In this document: piece by piece, positions 36,181 to 47,399 of the stretch | Position numbering within the stretch: the stretch's first letter is position 1 | How the letters are laid out: each line of letters starts with the position of its first letter | Assembly: GCA_014338405.1 (NCBI GenBank) | Contig: JTDE01001098.1 | Coordinates: 24,225 to 88,224, forward strand | Source of the DNA: Paragonimus skrjabini miyazakii | Lineage: Eukaryota; Platyhelminthes; Trematoda; Plagiorchiida; Troglotrematidae | Length of the DNA: 64,000 nucleotides | Direction: 5' to 3' | Program-made: the position numbers and the translations under genes | Notes under the pieces: model-generated | The model's input: only the letters and a program-made list of their open reading frames with translations | What the model was told of the DNA's origin: nothing | Database searches by the model: none

Positions 36181-36411
36181 TTTCAAGTTGAACATTACCC
36201 ACAATTGATAGCAGCTGTCGCATTTCCATAGTCTTTCCAGTCGGCCCCTTTCGAACAGCACAAGCACTAGACTCGAGTTTCGCTCTCATTACAGCTCGTC
36301 AATAGTACATATGGGGATGCGACAGCTGCGATCAATTGTGAGTGATATTCAACTTGAAGTTAACCAAATCCCCGACTACTCATCAGTGATAGTACATATC
36401 CTCGCCACTGC
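36181..36411 (-). repeat. SINE-like repeat copy E (minus), interrupted by a later insertion
   Basis: Minus-strand body of the family (36181..36312) reading from AAGTTGAA.. to CTCGAGTCTAGTGCTTGTGC and on toward ACTGACGAGC. Its remaining piece resumes at 36400 (CCTCGCCACTGC). Removing 36313..36399 restores a continuous match to the other copies. The tRNA-like core is lost. Confidence 0.8.
36313..36388 (+). repeat. SINE-like repeat copy F, 5'-truncated, nested in copy E
   Basis: Plus-strand 3' end of the family (GCGACAGCTGCGATCAATTG through CCCCGACTACTCATCAGTG), 76 bases. It is flanked by the 11-base direct repeat ATAGTACATAT at 36302..36312 and 36389..36399, a target-site duplication. The insertion therefore came by target-primed reverse transcription or a similar mechanism, after copy E was already in place. 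Confidence 0.85.
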
Positions 36412-36716
36412 GTTGGTTACAATGCGTTCTATCACAATCCCGAACCCTTCTGTCCAAATGGAAGAGCCTTATTGCAGATATGACACGGTAACTTCAAACA
36501 TCTTATCAAATAACTAGACATCGTCTGTTAGATTTTTAACTCGCTTCCTCATTTAGCGTCAGGCAATTTGTCTTCATAAGGGCGTTTGCGGAAACTAGTG
36601 CGAAATTTCATATTTTAGTGACGAGATAGTAAAAACCTCCTCTTCTTGGAAGGTTATCGTAGTTTACAGTAAAAGTTATGATTTTGGACCTCCCAAAGTA
36701 TTTCTAAGCAAAACGT

Positions 36717-36796
36717 GTCTTCGTAGCTCAGCTGGTAGAACGCTTGCCACGTTGAGGTATGGTGTTTCTGTCTCTGGTTTAAATCCAGCCGAAGCC
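36717..36796 (+). tRNA. tRNA-like sequence, probably a pseudogene
   Basis: 80 bases that fold as a tRNA: acceptor stem GTCTTCG with CGAAGCC (6 of 7 pairs), A box TAGCTCAGCTGG, D stem GCTC/GAAC with one mismatch, T stem CTGG/CCAG, and B box GGTTTAAATCC. The anticodon arm is poor (loop ACGTTGA, no U33) and the variable region is long. It is not the source of the SINE-like repeat core, which has a different sequence. Likely a decayed tRNA gene or tRNA-derived element. Confidence 0.45.
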
Positions 36797-37707
36797 TTGA
36801 CTTTTCACAGTTGGGTCTCATCTAAAAACGTTGTTTAACTTGTTCAACAGGTTGGAATTATCGGAGGAAATTTTGTAATCCTACGCACCTCATTTGCCGT
36901 CCAATTTTCTCGTACATATAATTAGTGAATACTAAGCTATACAACTGTTTTTAATCAAATCTGACAAGGCTTATTCAAGAACGTTCAAAGTTAATTAATT
37001 TACACCAGTAAACCTCATAGTTTGGACACTTTTTGATGTTTATGATGAGTCTACACATTTTCGGGCAATCATTCTGCATTTTACCAATAAAGTTTTTACC
37101 GTGATCTTTGTAGGTGTATTTATCATATTGGCCTACTGAGTATGCGCATATCATATCATCAATCCGTGCAGTGTTAACAACAGTGCCAAACCTTTCGTCC
37201 AAACATCAAATCTGTTTTGTTGGTGTCAAGTTTAAAAAATTGAGCTCTTGGTATGTTTACTCTTCAATATTATCTCATCAATGTGATTTCGATTACAACA
37301 CTTGAGGAAGACTGCCCAAAGCAGTTGAAACGTAAAACATTACACCTACTCGTAACGTTTGTTATTATTAATCGATTTACTCATAATGCAACAATAATGA
37401 ATCAGTGTCGACTGGATCGTTTTTGTGAGAATCATCTTCTCACTCATTGAATAACTCTACTGGTAACGGTTATGTTCAGCATTTGTTAGCAGTTTTGAAG
37501 GTGAAAGTGACTCATAATGGTACTAAAATGTTTTGTGTTCGAGAATGTTTAAGGAATAATTCGTTCGTAGAAGAAACCTGCGGGACAATTTTGGCAGTCA
37601 AGCAGGGAAGATAGTTACCTGTGAAACATTTTATTGTGCAGTATCGTACAGATTACTGGTTGCACGATAGTTCTTTAGTCACTATCTAACCGCTTACATG
37701 AATACCG
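36797..37707. other. Unassigned; contains a CTTGAGGA / hairpin / GAAACG motif at 37301..37332
   Basis: No supported gene. The motif at 37301..37332 has a 6-base-pair stem (GACTGC with GCAGTT) between CTTGAGGA and GAAACG and follows directly on the stop of a short open frame. A similar arrangement sits just after the Penelope-like ORF at 34055 and at 61401; see the findings. Confidence 0.35.
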
Positions 37708-37895
37708 ATTGGTAGTAGGTTAGTTCAGATAAGTTCAGCTGAACAACACTCATAGATGACTATAGCTTCTGAATCTTCATAGATTTTCCAATCATATATT
37801 TTTCAAAATGGACATTGAATTTGAGTATCGCTTTCATCAAAGCTCGTCGGTAATGCACATGCTTACTAATGTCGAGAGTTGAACGACGGCTTGAA
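37708..37895 (-). repeat. SINE-like repeat, diverged copy G
   Basis: Minus strand; the order of blocks (GGTAGTAGG tail remnant, TTCAGCTGAACAACACTCA, TTTCATCAAAGCTCGTCGGTAATGCAC near the right end, GTTGAACGAC) matches copies A and H with many substitutions. An old insertion without a clear tRNA-like core. Confidence 0.6.
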
Positions 37896-38118
37896 GTGGC
37901 CAAGTACAAATCAGTAAATAGCCCAAGTAAAAGCCGGTATACCTCGCCTGGGCATCGGTGATAACAAAATGAACAAATGCAGTAGAAAAATTACACAGCT
38001 CGAACAAGTTATGATAATGGAAAAACTTGACTCAAAAAAGGTGATCACAGGAATTAAAGATGACGACCACAATGTTCCAAATCACCAAATTTAGGGGAAA
38101 AAGATGTTGCGGAGTTAC

Positions 38119-38288
38119 CTTGAATTTTTGGAATGCGATTTGAGCTGTGATGATGTTCTTAGTGAGAGATATGTGTAGTATTGTCAAACGACTACGCAAA
38201 AACTGAGAAGAGCAGGTCGGTATGCACATAGTTATATTGTATATTTTATCAATTTGAGCAGCGTACAAAAAGCAATGCGAAAGCAGTG
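38119..38288 (-). CDS. Probable internal exon, unrecognised
   Basis: 170 bases on the minus strand with textbook borders: acceptor TTTGTTTCATTTTTGTACAG and donor AAG/GTAACT. There are 56 complete codons: LLSHCFLYAAQIDKIYNITM, CIPTCSSQFLRSRL and HISLTKNIITAQIAFQKFK. The pattern suits a helical or membrane-associated protein. Family unknown; no second exon identified. The strong splice sites make chance less likely than for most ORFs here. Confidence 0.38.
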
Positions 38289-38753
38289 CTGTACAAAAAT
38301 GAAACAAAGGTGTTGTTGCATGACTTGCGTGACCCTTTTTCAAGTATTTGAATATTAGACATTTCATAGTTTGCTAATGACAAGAATCAATTCTACAATG
38401 TAGACTGACAGTGTAATAGTCTGCAATGTTCTGAGAACCGTCTGCTCTATGTTGAACTTAAACAGGTTTCAACCTTCTGCAAGGATAAACGAATTTTTTT
38501 CCATGTACACCCATTAAATTCCCATATTAGTTCAATAACTTAGCAGGGCAACTCGGAAATCTTCTAACTATATTGAAGGCTTACTTTCACATGATCCTTC
38601 TTGATGATAGTGTTTTGGTAAGCTGGAGTCGAGAGACCAAAATTCCTACCTTAGTGTATTTCGTTTGAACTGCTTGAGTTTCGTTTTCAATCATATCGAA
38701 CTAGTCAGCAAAAATTTAGCATAATCCCGTTTGCTTTACCGTTCTGTGGTTAG

Positions 38754-38886
38754 ATCTCCAGTCACTCGACAAAGATCTTCGTTATTCAACATCATTTTGC
38801 CGAGTTTGTCTTTGTTTCAAATGTATCATGCTTTATCTAACTCACTGTGTATGCTGTTTGCATTCTCGCCTTGCTGTACCAAGAAG
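38754..38886 (+). CDS. Possible exon, hydrophobic segment, unrecognised
   Basis: Plus strand, 133 bases, acceptor TTTACCGTTCTGTGGTTAG and donor AAGAAG/GTAAAA. Forty-four complete codons include LFNIILPSLSLFQMYHALSN and LCMLFAFSPCCTKK, possibly a membrane segment. It is on the opposite strand from the candidate exon at 38119..38288, so both cannot belong to one gene. Confidence 0.27.
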
Positions 38887-41299
38887 GTAAAAGCGTTACT
38901 GTACTGTAGAAAAATATCGTTGGCAAAGATAAGAAAAACTCTACAGGTTACCCTCTCATGAGCAAACCATTTTGACCATCAAGTCACTGACTACAATAAA
39001 CCCGAGCAAAATATCGCACACAAACACTCAGTCACGTTGGTTTGTGAGTAGTGCATCGATCGCTCCGATTGTTTGGAATGCCCGAATAAATTAGTCACTG
39101 CCTACAACGTCTCTTGTCAGGTTTATACAGTAAGCCATTAAACAAGATGTGGTATACACTCGTTCACCCATTTTGTTAAAAGGAGGACTCATTAACGATT
39201 GTCATCAAAATTATTTGAAATAAGTATACTGCCAAGATTGAAGCGAGTGTTTGCTTATCAAGAAATGTGAGCTCATGTCTTTACACATCTTCCTTGTTTC
39301 ATGGAAATCTACTTTTGTCACTGTAACACATTGTAACCATAGGTGGTAGAAAACTCCAATACAATATAAGTATCATTATGTCTTGCTCCATATTTTTTCA
39401 TTATCTTATCGCCCCCTGTTTATTCTTCAGAGAAAGTTCACTCCTGTCTGCCGTTTTTACAGGTTGACGAAGAACGCATAACAGTTGCTTCACCACATTG
39501 AAAGATTAAACACTGAAAAATTAGTTCTGCTGAAAATCCGTAGATGTACGAAGTGATTGGTTTCATAAGCAAAACTATCAGCCATTATTACGGTTCAATG
39601 TAGTCCATGAAATAACAAATTAAACAGGTTAAAAGCTCTATGGGTTAATTTTCTTGAAAGCTTCCAGTTCTTACTCAAGGCTTAACACTTACATAGGATT
39701 ACTAATTGTCAAAACCGTAAAGCAACCCTGTGCGTCTTAAAAAAAAACGAGGCATGTGCTTATGATATTAAAATTATCTGTTGACTAACAGCTGTTGAAA
39801 CATCCGGTCAACGAGTACTACCAATCAGTATTCCAGGTATGATTGATACAACTTAAATAGCCCTTATAGATGGCAGTAACCGGCGCCCCAGAATAAGTCA
39901 TCTAGCCATCCTATTGGGAAAAGCACCGCTAAATTCCAGTTTTGCTCATTTAAACCAGGCATTCTCGACAAGCAATAAAAAAAGCAAGTTTCAAGTCTAC
40001 TGAATTTTTCTAAGGGCGTTTGCAGAAAAGTCGACGTGATTGCAAAGGCTGCAATTGTTTTGTGAACTAGAACTAATTTACACCATACTGCTATTTATAT
40101 ATATATTATATATATTAGACAAATACCATATTACATGAATACAGCATTCCGTCTCAAGAAATCTTCTCAATCTGGCTCCTACTACCGTTTTCTATTCTCA
40201 CACATGCACGGATACTGGGATTGTCTTTCTCAGTTAACCCAAAGCTCAGTTTGAAGCAGTATCTCACGAATATTGCTAAAATTCTACTCAGTTCACAAAC
40301 TCTAGTCACACAGTATGGTCTGTTGATTGTAATTCACAACAAAAATGCGTAGAGGCGTGTTTTGATACGAAGCAACCTACAATAAATATACTGTTCAACG
40401 TGCCCAACAGAAGTCCACCAATAACTGGTTATCAGTGGTTGGTACACAAAAGGAAAAATGCTGGCCAATTATAGTATCCGAGAGATATATGTGAACCTAC
40501 TCTCTTCCTCAGTTTGGAACCCACATTATAGAAATCAGTTAGACACTTGTCCTGATAGAAATCAGAAAAACTTGCTTGTCTGGTTGTTTTACGTTTACTA
40601 TATGAATGTAACATTTCGGACTACAGTTTCTGACTAGTTTATTACAGCTGGCCGTGACGTCCACATCTCTGCCGCCATCTGGCTTTGATTACACATCCTG
40701 CGAAGGTGACCGTGACATTGCTATGACATGACCTAACTCTAATGATCAATGACTCACTCACGTCCACACGCCACATAGCTTTTATTTGCTGAAGCCTGTT
40801 ATCTATTACGCATGCACATAATTGACCTGCAGTATATGAAAACCTGGTGCAACATATGAGTTATTTGTAATCGGTAATAGGGCTCAGTAACACAGTAAAG
40901 GACGAACCTCAATCAACCTACATACAAGGTGGATTCATCACCACTCTTTAGTATTTCAGTCCGTTTTGCTTTGTATTTCAGCTTTGGTTAGTCTGTTTGT
41001 AACTAAGACTATTATACCGGTTGCGGCACCTGCTAGGAGTGTCCCGTTAACTATCATGGAAAAACCAAAACTGAAGTGAACGGTTTACTTCAGCTGAACG
41101 TGATAGTGTCAATAGACGAGTATGTTGATTGGGTAATTCCGGCAATAAGAACTTTGAAACATTGGATGATATTCACATGTGGATTGACTCCGAGCAACTG
41201 AACGCGGCATTTTACAGGGATCAATACAAATGACTGGCAATAAACGGAATTCTGTCTTAATTGAGTCACATTCGTTTCAACACGAAACCTAGTTTGTAT
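38887..41299. other. No supported gene; short TA-rich tract
   Basis: 2.4 kb with nothing recognisable apart from a TA-rich tract at 40091..40116. A partial match to the SINE-like upstream module may lie near 39025..39095 (GTTTGTGAGTAGTGCATCGA..), too diverged to call. Confidence 0.4.
40091..40116. repeat. TA-rich microsatellite
   Basis: Interrupted (TA)n tract of about 26 bases. Confidence 0.8.
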
Positions 41300-42240
41300 T
41301 CAACTGAAGTAAGATGAAGAAAACAACAGTGTAGCGAACAGACACATCATCGGCACACACAGAGAAACAACATTTTTGATCCGATTACGTCACCATTATG
41401 AGGCCACGGGAACCATGACGGTTTGGCTGGTCGTGGTGTGGGTAGTTGGCCATGGCAACTTCAACGCCTGAACAAAGCGCTTTGTGCGCACAAGAGTGGA
41501 TTTTTCAGTCGAATTCCCATCGCTTTAGCTGTGGCTAAAATTCGACATCTGACAGCTTTTGAGTGACTGGCGTTGACTCGGAAAAGAGGAGTCCAGGTTG
41601 ACAGTATGATGTGTATCAATGAGGTGTACAACAATTGCACTGGTAATTATCTTGGTGACTCCGCTATTGATCCAGGCTGGGTGATGCTCACGAATACATT
41701 CAGATAAACGCCTGGTCGTGCGACCTACGTAACTAGTTCCACAGGAACAAGTAAATGAGTATACACGAAAAGAAGTCGTAGAAACGGGCACTTTATCCTT
41801 TAATCGTAAACACAAAGCTGGAGTAGAGTTGAGGCAGCTATGCAATTTTGCATCATAGAACGTTCTGTTGATGACAATGATAAGTCTACTAGTGATTGTT
41901 TCCGCAAGCGTATTCCCTTTGAATGGTAGTGAGATAAATACTGCTTTCTTTTCCACTAGGTTCATCCTATCCTGTTTCTCACGACGATGCATAGTCTTGT
42001 CTACAAAACGCTCTGGATAGCCATTTTGTAAGAACAGTGCGCATAAAAACGATAGTTCATCGGAAACTATATCCTGTGTACATATTCTCATGGCTCTATT
42101 GGTCAACCAGTTTATGAGATTCCTTTTCTGCCTTAGAGGGACAAAGCTGCTGAAATGGATATCTTGTTTTCTGATGACCCTGGGAATTTTAACCATCTAA
42201 GATGAAGAACCTAGATATCAAATTGCATTTTACATCCGGT
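41300..42240 (-). mobile_element. Penelope-like retroelement remnant, copy 2 (C-terminal RT and GIY-YIG endonuclease)
   Basis: The minus-strand frame 42196..41525 begins in the RT-to-endonuclease linker (SFVPLRQKRNLINWL, QNGYPERFVDKTM, VEKKAVFISLPFKG) and continues into the GIY-YIG domain (FTCSCGTSYVGRTTRRLSEC, then IREHHPAW). A frameshift precedes it (FILDG remnant near 42210). Another follows it: after 41525 the match to copy 1 resumes in a new frame (AMGIRLKNP). The 3' end shares GATGATG and TGTTCGCTACAC with copy 1. It belongs to the same family but is a different lineage, and it keeps the CSCG and REHH residues that copy 1 has changed. Confidence 0.9.
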
Positions 42241-45200
42241 CCGTGTGTTTTCGGTGGTGTCGTATACCTTCCACGTCAAAAGTTGTAAGTGGAATATTTT
42301 AGAAACGACTGATTCGGGGAATGGCAAACTCGAACAATCAACGTACGTCTCAGACAACATATTAATTGTAGCACGACGACTGCAGAAAATGACGACAACC
42401 AGGAAGCGTTTCCACAGTGGTGTCCTAAGGAATGGTGTTGACACACAGTCAAATTGTTTTTCAAGCGAGGGAGATGACGTTACGTGGTTACCTACTTACA
42501 TCTGAGAGACTCAAGGCGGATTCAAACAGGATGGCGACGATCTACAGTATGTCGACCGGCGAAGATGCGTAAGCGATTTCTAAAGTGAACGACGTATACA
42601 ATCACCTGAATCGATTACTCAAACATTTCGTTAACATCATGTGTCCAATTCGGTAACTCACACACCACGTTAAGTTAGTCTAGTTCTCGGATTATTTTGA
42701 TTGGTTTGTAGTACCACCGAAAATGCAAACATCAACAAGTTAAATACTCCAGTTGTTTATAATAACATACTGGAAGTTTTCTTTTGACAACGTGTTTGGA
42801 TTTGTGTTGATATATTGCAATACGTTTGTAAACATTGGGAATTCGTGCATCAAACAGTCAGCCATGAACATAGCCAGTGAGAGAGTAAGTTCGCCGGAAA
42901 TCTGACACAGTTTGCCCAAGATTCGGGAGAATATTCATACCTGATACCTGCCTCAAGTGGAACCAACAGACACATTTGGGCAAAGAACGTGGACAAAATT
43001 AGTGATGACATTCGAACAGTTGTGTTACGAGATAATAGACGAATAGAATATTCGACGCAATCCATAACGATTCATAAACCACCAAAAATGTTCCATTATC
43101 GCAGAGCCTGGAAACTTACAAGCCTTGAACTAGGAGACAAAATGCGGGTCTAGTGTATCTCTGCGAGCTTGAGACAATAAATATGCAGTGTGGCGTCAGT
43201 GGTCACTAGCATAGAACACACGATGTTGACGTAACTGGATTAATACGAAAAATCGTCCTGGAGTTGAAAGAACGGACTTAACGGAAAAGGAAGAAACGTA
43301 TCACAAACCCTAATGGAACCTCAAGGACGAGAAGTGGACAGGGTTGTTACGGGAGAAAAAATGTAACAGTGTAGAACTGAGGCGGATTTCTGAGTGTAAG
43401 ACCTTCGGTTAATTAGAGTCCAAGTTCAGTTACAAACGGAACTGTAACCGATAGACACTAACTAATCAAAATAATAATGGTCTACTAAGTAAAGTCTGCT
43501 TTCAAGAGTTAGTGTGTACAACAAATTGTTCGAATGCAAATCGGCCAGACAACTGAATCGTTCGAATCACTGTTGTGCAATGCAATAATGAACGAGGTAA
43601 TCGAAACGCTAAATACTTGATGCTCAGTAGCAAACGTTAATGTATCAACTGTTGTTTCCGCAACAATTTCTGAGAATGTTTTTTCTAACAAACAGTAACT
43701 TTCTAATATTATTCGGACTCATGTCGTTCTGTTTATTCGGATACACCGGTCAGTAGTTCCGAATGGAAACAGAAAATTTAAATGAAGCTATCCATGAATC
43801 TGGAAAGAATCTTACGGAAAATATGTATTTTCATTTGAAAGTTAGCCAATCGGACATGCGTACGATCAAATGCCTTCCAGGCTACGTAATTTCAAGTTAT
43901 AAATTTTGTTTCACAAAGGTGATGGATGAGAGTTAAACTTTTTAGGTTGTTGTCCACCCGTAATTTGTAGAACGGGCTCAAATAAACACGTGTTCCCCAC
44001 GAATGCAGTAAAATTTGCAATGTGAGGTAACGACCTATTTGACTTGAGATGAAATTCATGTTTCCATTAAAATTTATGTATGGAAAATAAAGCCGACTTC
44101 TGGAATCGCCTTTTCTTAACTCAGATAGTACAGATATGATACATTATGCCAATATAGTTGACGACTAAAAAGCGTGAGATGACAAGCGGATTTTATACGG
44201 TAGATTCGAACGTTGCTCTCAGTAAGTATGACCTGTATGCAGTGGGTCTTCCAGTCAGGTGATGGTTAACAGTTTGATGAGGTTTACGTAGTGAAGTACA
44301 ACATTTTCATAATTTTACATTACTACTAATATGTAAGTATTCAATTATAAAGTCACCAAACTCCATTGGTTCAATAGTATGGGTGTTCTAAGGACAAAAC
44401 AGACGCTCTCTGGATGGATTGAAAATTAAATATGCCGTGAATATAGCTAAGTGCACTCATCTCTTCTGGTTTGTGTAAGATATACAGGATCAAAAATGAT
44501 TTATGTTGTGTAAACAGCCAACAACAACAGATTCGTTATGACCTTGTCGACAGTTAGCATTTTTCACGTGAAGTAGGCAGACTGAATTTAAAGTAGCAGG
44601 ATTTGTGCTTAAACACCCTTTGGAAAAACAATTTCTATTAACCGTTAACTCAAAAGTTTATGCCAGTCGAAACGATGTGGTTTTACGAACGAGTGGCGCA
44701 TTTCCTTTATTCTGGTTCAACCCTCTGGAACTTCGACTGAGCATGCTTTGAACAGGAGACTGCTCTAGACTATACTCCAGACCCCATTGTGCCTTCTCCA
44801 AAGTAGTTTTCGATCAAGCCGCTGAAAACTGAACCTAAGCAGTTATGTGCACATGGCAAGCAAATATGACTTAAGTATTTCACTTGGGTTTACGGTATGG
44901 TTTAGAAATTTGCTCCCTAGAGAAAGCATCTTTGTTACGAACAGTGATGTCCGATCATTCGATTAGGAAACTGTTCTGGATCTTGCCTGAAAATTGGTCC
45001 ATTTGCATCGGTCAACCAGTGTTAGGGTAGACAAGGTACAGAGTTCGTCAGCTCGCTGAGCCACATTTGGGCGAGTCTAGCGGTACATTTGATGTTAGTT
45101 AATTGTTTATAAATGAACAACATTGTATAATTTTCCTATTGCAAAACAAAAGCAGTCGATTCAGTTTACGACCTAATCACAGTTTGTAATCCGGTTGTTG

Positions 45201-45883
45201 TGACTGCTGGTCAAACATGTGTATCGACTTTATTCTATTTACAAACGTGTAAATCAGAATGTCTTGAGCTTTGCCTATTAGGACAAACCACTTGCAGTGA
45301 ACCTTCTTGTATTTCGGGATATTCAGTAGTGGTCTGTATACCGTGTACATTCTGGTGAAGACATCCAAGCAACTTTTGTGGTATGATGCGAATTGTGCTG
45401 GACGCAAATAAATTGTGTTAGAATCAATGTTTTCGCCCAGATTTCTTCAGATAAGTAAGATTAATGACTAAATGCAACAGTTTGCCGGAATTGTCCTATT
45501 AAATGGCTAAAGTTATCATACAACAACAAAGCGGTTAGCAAGTCAGGTCTCATTGTCTCCCTTTCAGCATGCATAAGACATGCGTTTACTGCAAAGAAAC
45601 CTTGGCTAAATTGGTCAACGTTTTCAAAACAATCCACTGAAGAATGTGAGGACAAAAATTCAAAAAACAATAGAAGTAAGAGCAATTGAATTTCGATTAA
45701 TAAAGTCAATTCATAATAAAATGTCAGCATTTGAAAATCAATATATATCTTCCTTGAAGGGTCCCATAAAAGCGGCATTTGATTTGAAATGTGAACGCAC
45801 TAAAATATTTTTGAAAAAACATCATATTAGCAGTTTCATTGGTGTGTTGTTCAATAACTAAATACAAATCAAACGAAAATTAC
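42241..45883. other. No supported gene
   Basis: 3.6 kb. The 3' exons of the dynein light chain gene at 45884..46071 should lie on this side, but I could not find a convincing second exon. A plus-strand frame near 42871..43153 contains DSGEYSYL, recalling an Ig-domain motif, without usable splice borders. Confidence 0.4.
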
Positions 45884-46071
45884 CTTCCGTAGTGTTTGCC
45901 GATTATACAGTGCCAAGAAGAAAAACATATACGATCTAACTCCTTTTTTATATAGCTAGCAATATCCCGTTCAACGTTATGTTTCGCAAAGGCCTCCATT
46001 ATCAATCGAGATACTTCATGTTTCATAACATGATCCATGTCAGTTTGCAATATCTTCAAATCTTGTTCCAT
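45884..46071 (-). CDS. Dynein light chain, LC8 (DLC) type, first coding exon
   Basis: The ATG at 46071 opens 62 codons plus two bases, ending at a donor (GGAAG/GTAATT) on the minus strand. The sequence carries the LC8 fold signature: an N-terminal helix region (DMDHVMKHEVSRLIMEAFAK), then VERDIASYIKKELDRI and SSWHCIIGKHYG. In LC8 proteins this is followed by S-[YF]-V-T-x-E and the final beta strands. The phase-2 intron would split the codon of that Ser. LC8 proteins are homodimeric subunits of cytoplasmic dynein and hub proteins for short linear motifs. Trematodes have expanded sets, some tegumental. The second exon was not identified; it may lie in a long intron's distance downstream (toward lower coordinates). 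Confidence 0.8.
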
Positions 46072-47399
46072 CTATTACTCAAACCACACGTTTTATGAAC
46101 GATGAGATTCACAATGATAGATGTGCTGTTTCGATCAACCGTGAACAGAATGACCAATGGTTCTACCGAATCCTAAACAAGGTCATTCACTAGCATGAAC
46201 AAACTTCTCATTCACGTTGACCGACTTGATTTGTATTTTTTTTACATTCCACACAGGTTGTTAGCTTCAGTTTTGTTCAGACGACCTTCACTCCGACTGT
46301 GGAGGGTACAGAGAAAGTGTTCAGAAAGAAGGGAGCGAGTTTACATACACCAAGTAATTGATTCTGTTGGTCGCCTTTCTTGTTGTCGCTTGTGATTTTG
46401 TTTGTGGTATTTGTTGGTGTCTACAATGGTCGCGGTAATCTCTGTCCCACTCAAAACACTCGATGAAGAACTTGAGCAGTACATACATATTGATCGGAAG
46501 ATGTTTCACTTTTTGTTGAAGTGATTGTGTGCTTTTCAGATCAAGCAACTCCAGATGTGAATTTTATTTACTTACAAGTCTGTTTCATTGTTACTGTACT
46601 TGAGGTTCCTGAAAGTAGATAAGAGATTTTTGTAATGTTTTTGATAAGAAGCAACGTAAAACTAAATCAGCTACTTTAAAATTGGCCTTTACATATTTCT
46701 ACTAGTATTCATATGGGTGACTTTTCTCAGTGTACATTTATTTATTGAAATTGAAAACGATGTTGAAATAAATATAACTTCTAAATATGAACATTTTGAT
46801 ATACTCAACTGTGAGGCGCTAAAAAATGGCCTGTATATAAATCAGTCGTCGTTCTTTCAGGGCTATCATTATTTTTTTAAATTATTATCGTTTATTATTT
46901 TTATAACCGTTTATATAGATTGCAACGTGTAAACGCGTCTAACGTATATTGCCACTATTCCCATGTATCTGAAATTATCCCCAATCAAATCAACTTGTAT
47001 GTTACGTAGTCCACCAAATGATCAGTGTAGTAAGTGCTATTATGTCGTTAGAAACTTTACAAACGATGCGTTTTAATCTTATATGAATCTATGTTCCTAG
47101 GTTTAAGCTGCACCTTTTACTTCATTCAATTTTTGTAACTCATTCCACAAGATCGTGTACTAAGAACGTGTTAATCCGTCTGAATCTCATCGCCTTTAAG
47201 CTATAACCTGTTGTAGTGACTTGCAGAATGGTACAAAGCCTTGCGTAATTGTCTTCACGAACGTATCATTGTGCACAATCATCACCGTTACACAATCAAA
47301 AACATTCAATCAAAACGTCGAATCTCCCGTGGCCATGTATTCGCACCCCGAATGGACTTGCTAAAAATGAACAATATCACATAACATCGTGAATAATCT
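46072..47399. other. No supported gene
   Basis: Upstream of the dynein light chain start on its strand, very AT-rich around 46700..46930. Chance ORFs only. Confidence 0.45.

Noticed and set aside
42871..43153. Plus-strand open frame with DSGEYSYL, Ig-like
   Set aside because: No usable splice borders; open frames of this length are expected by chance in 64 kb.
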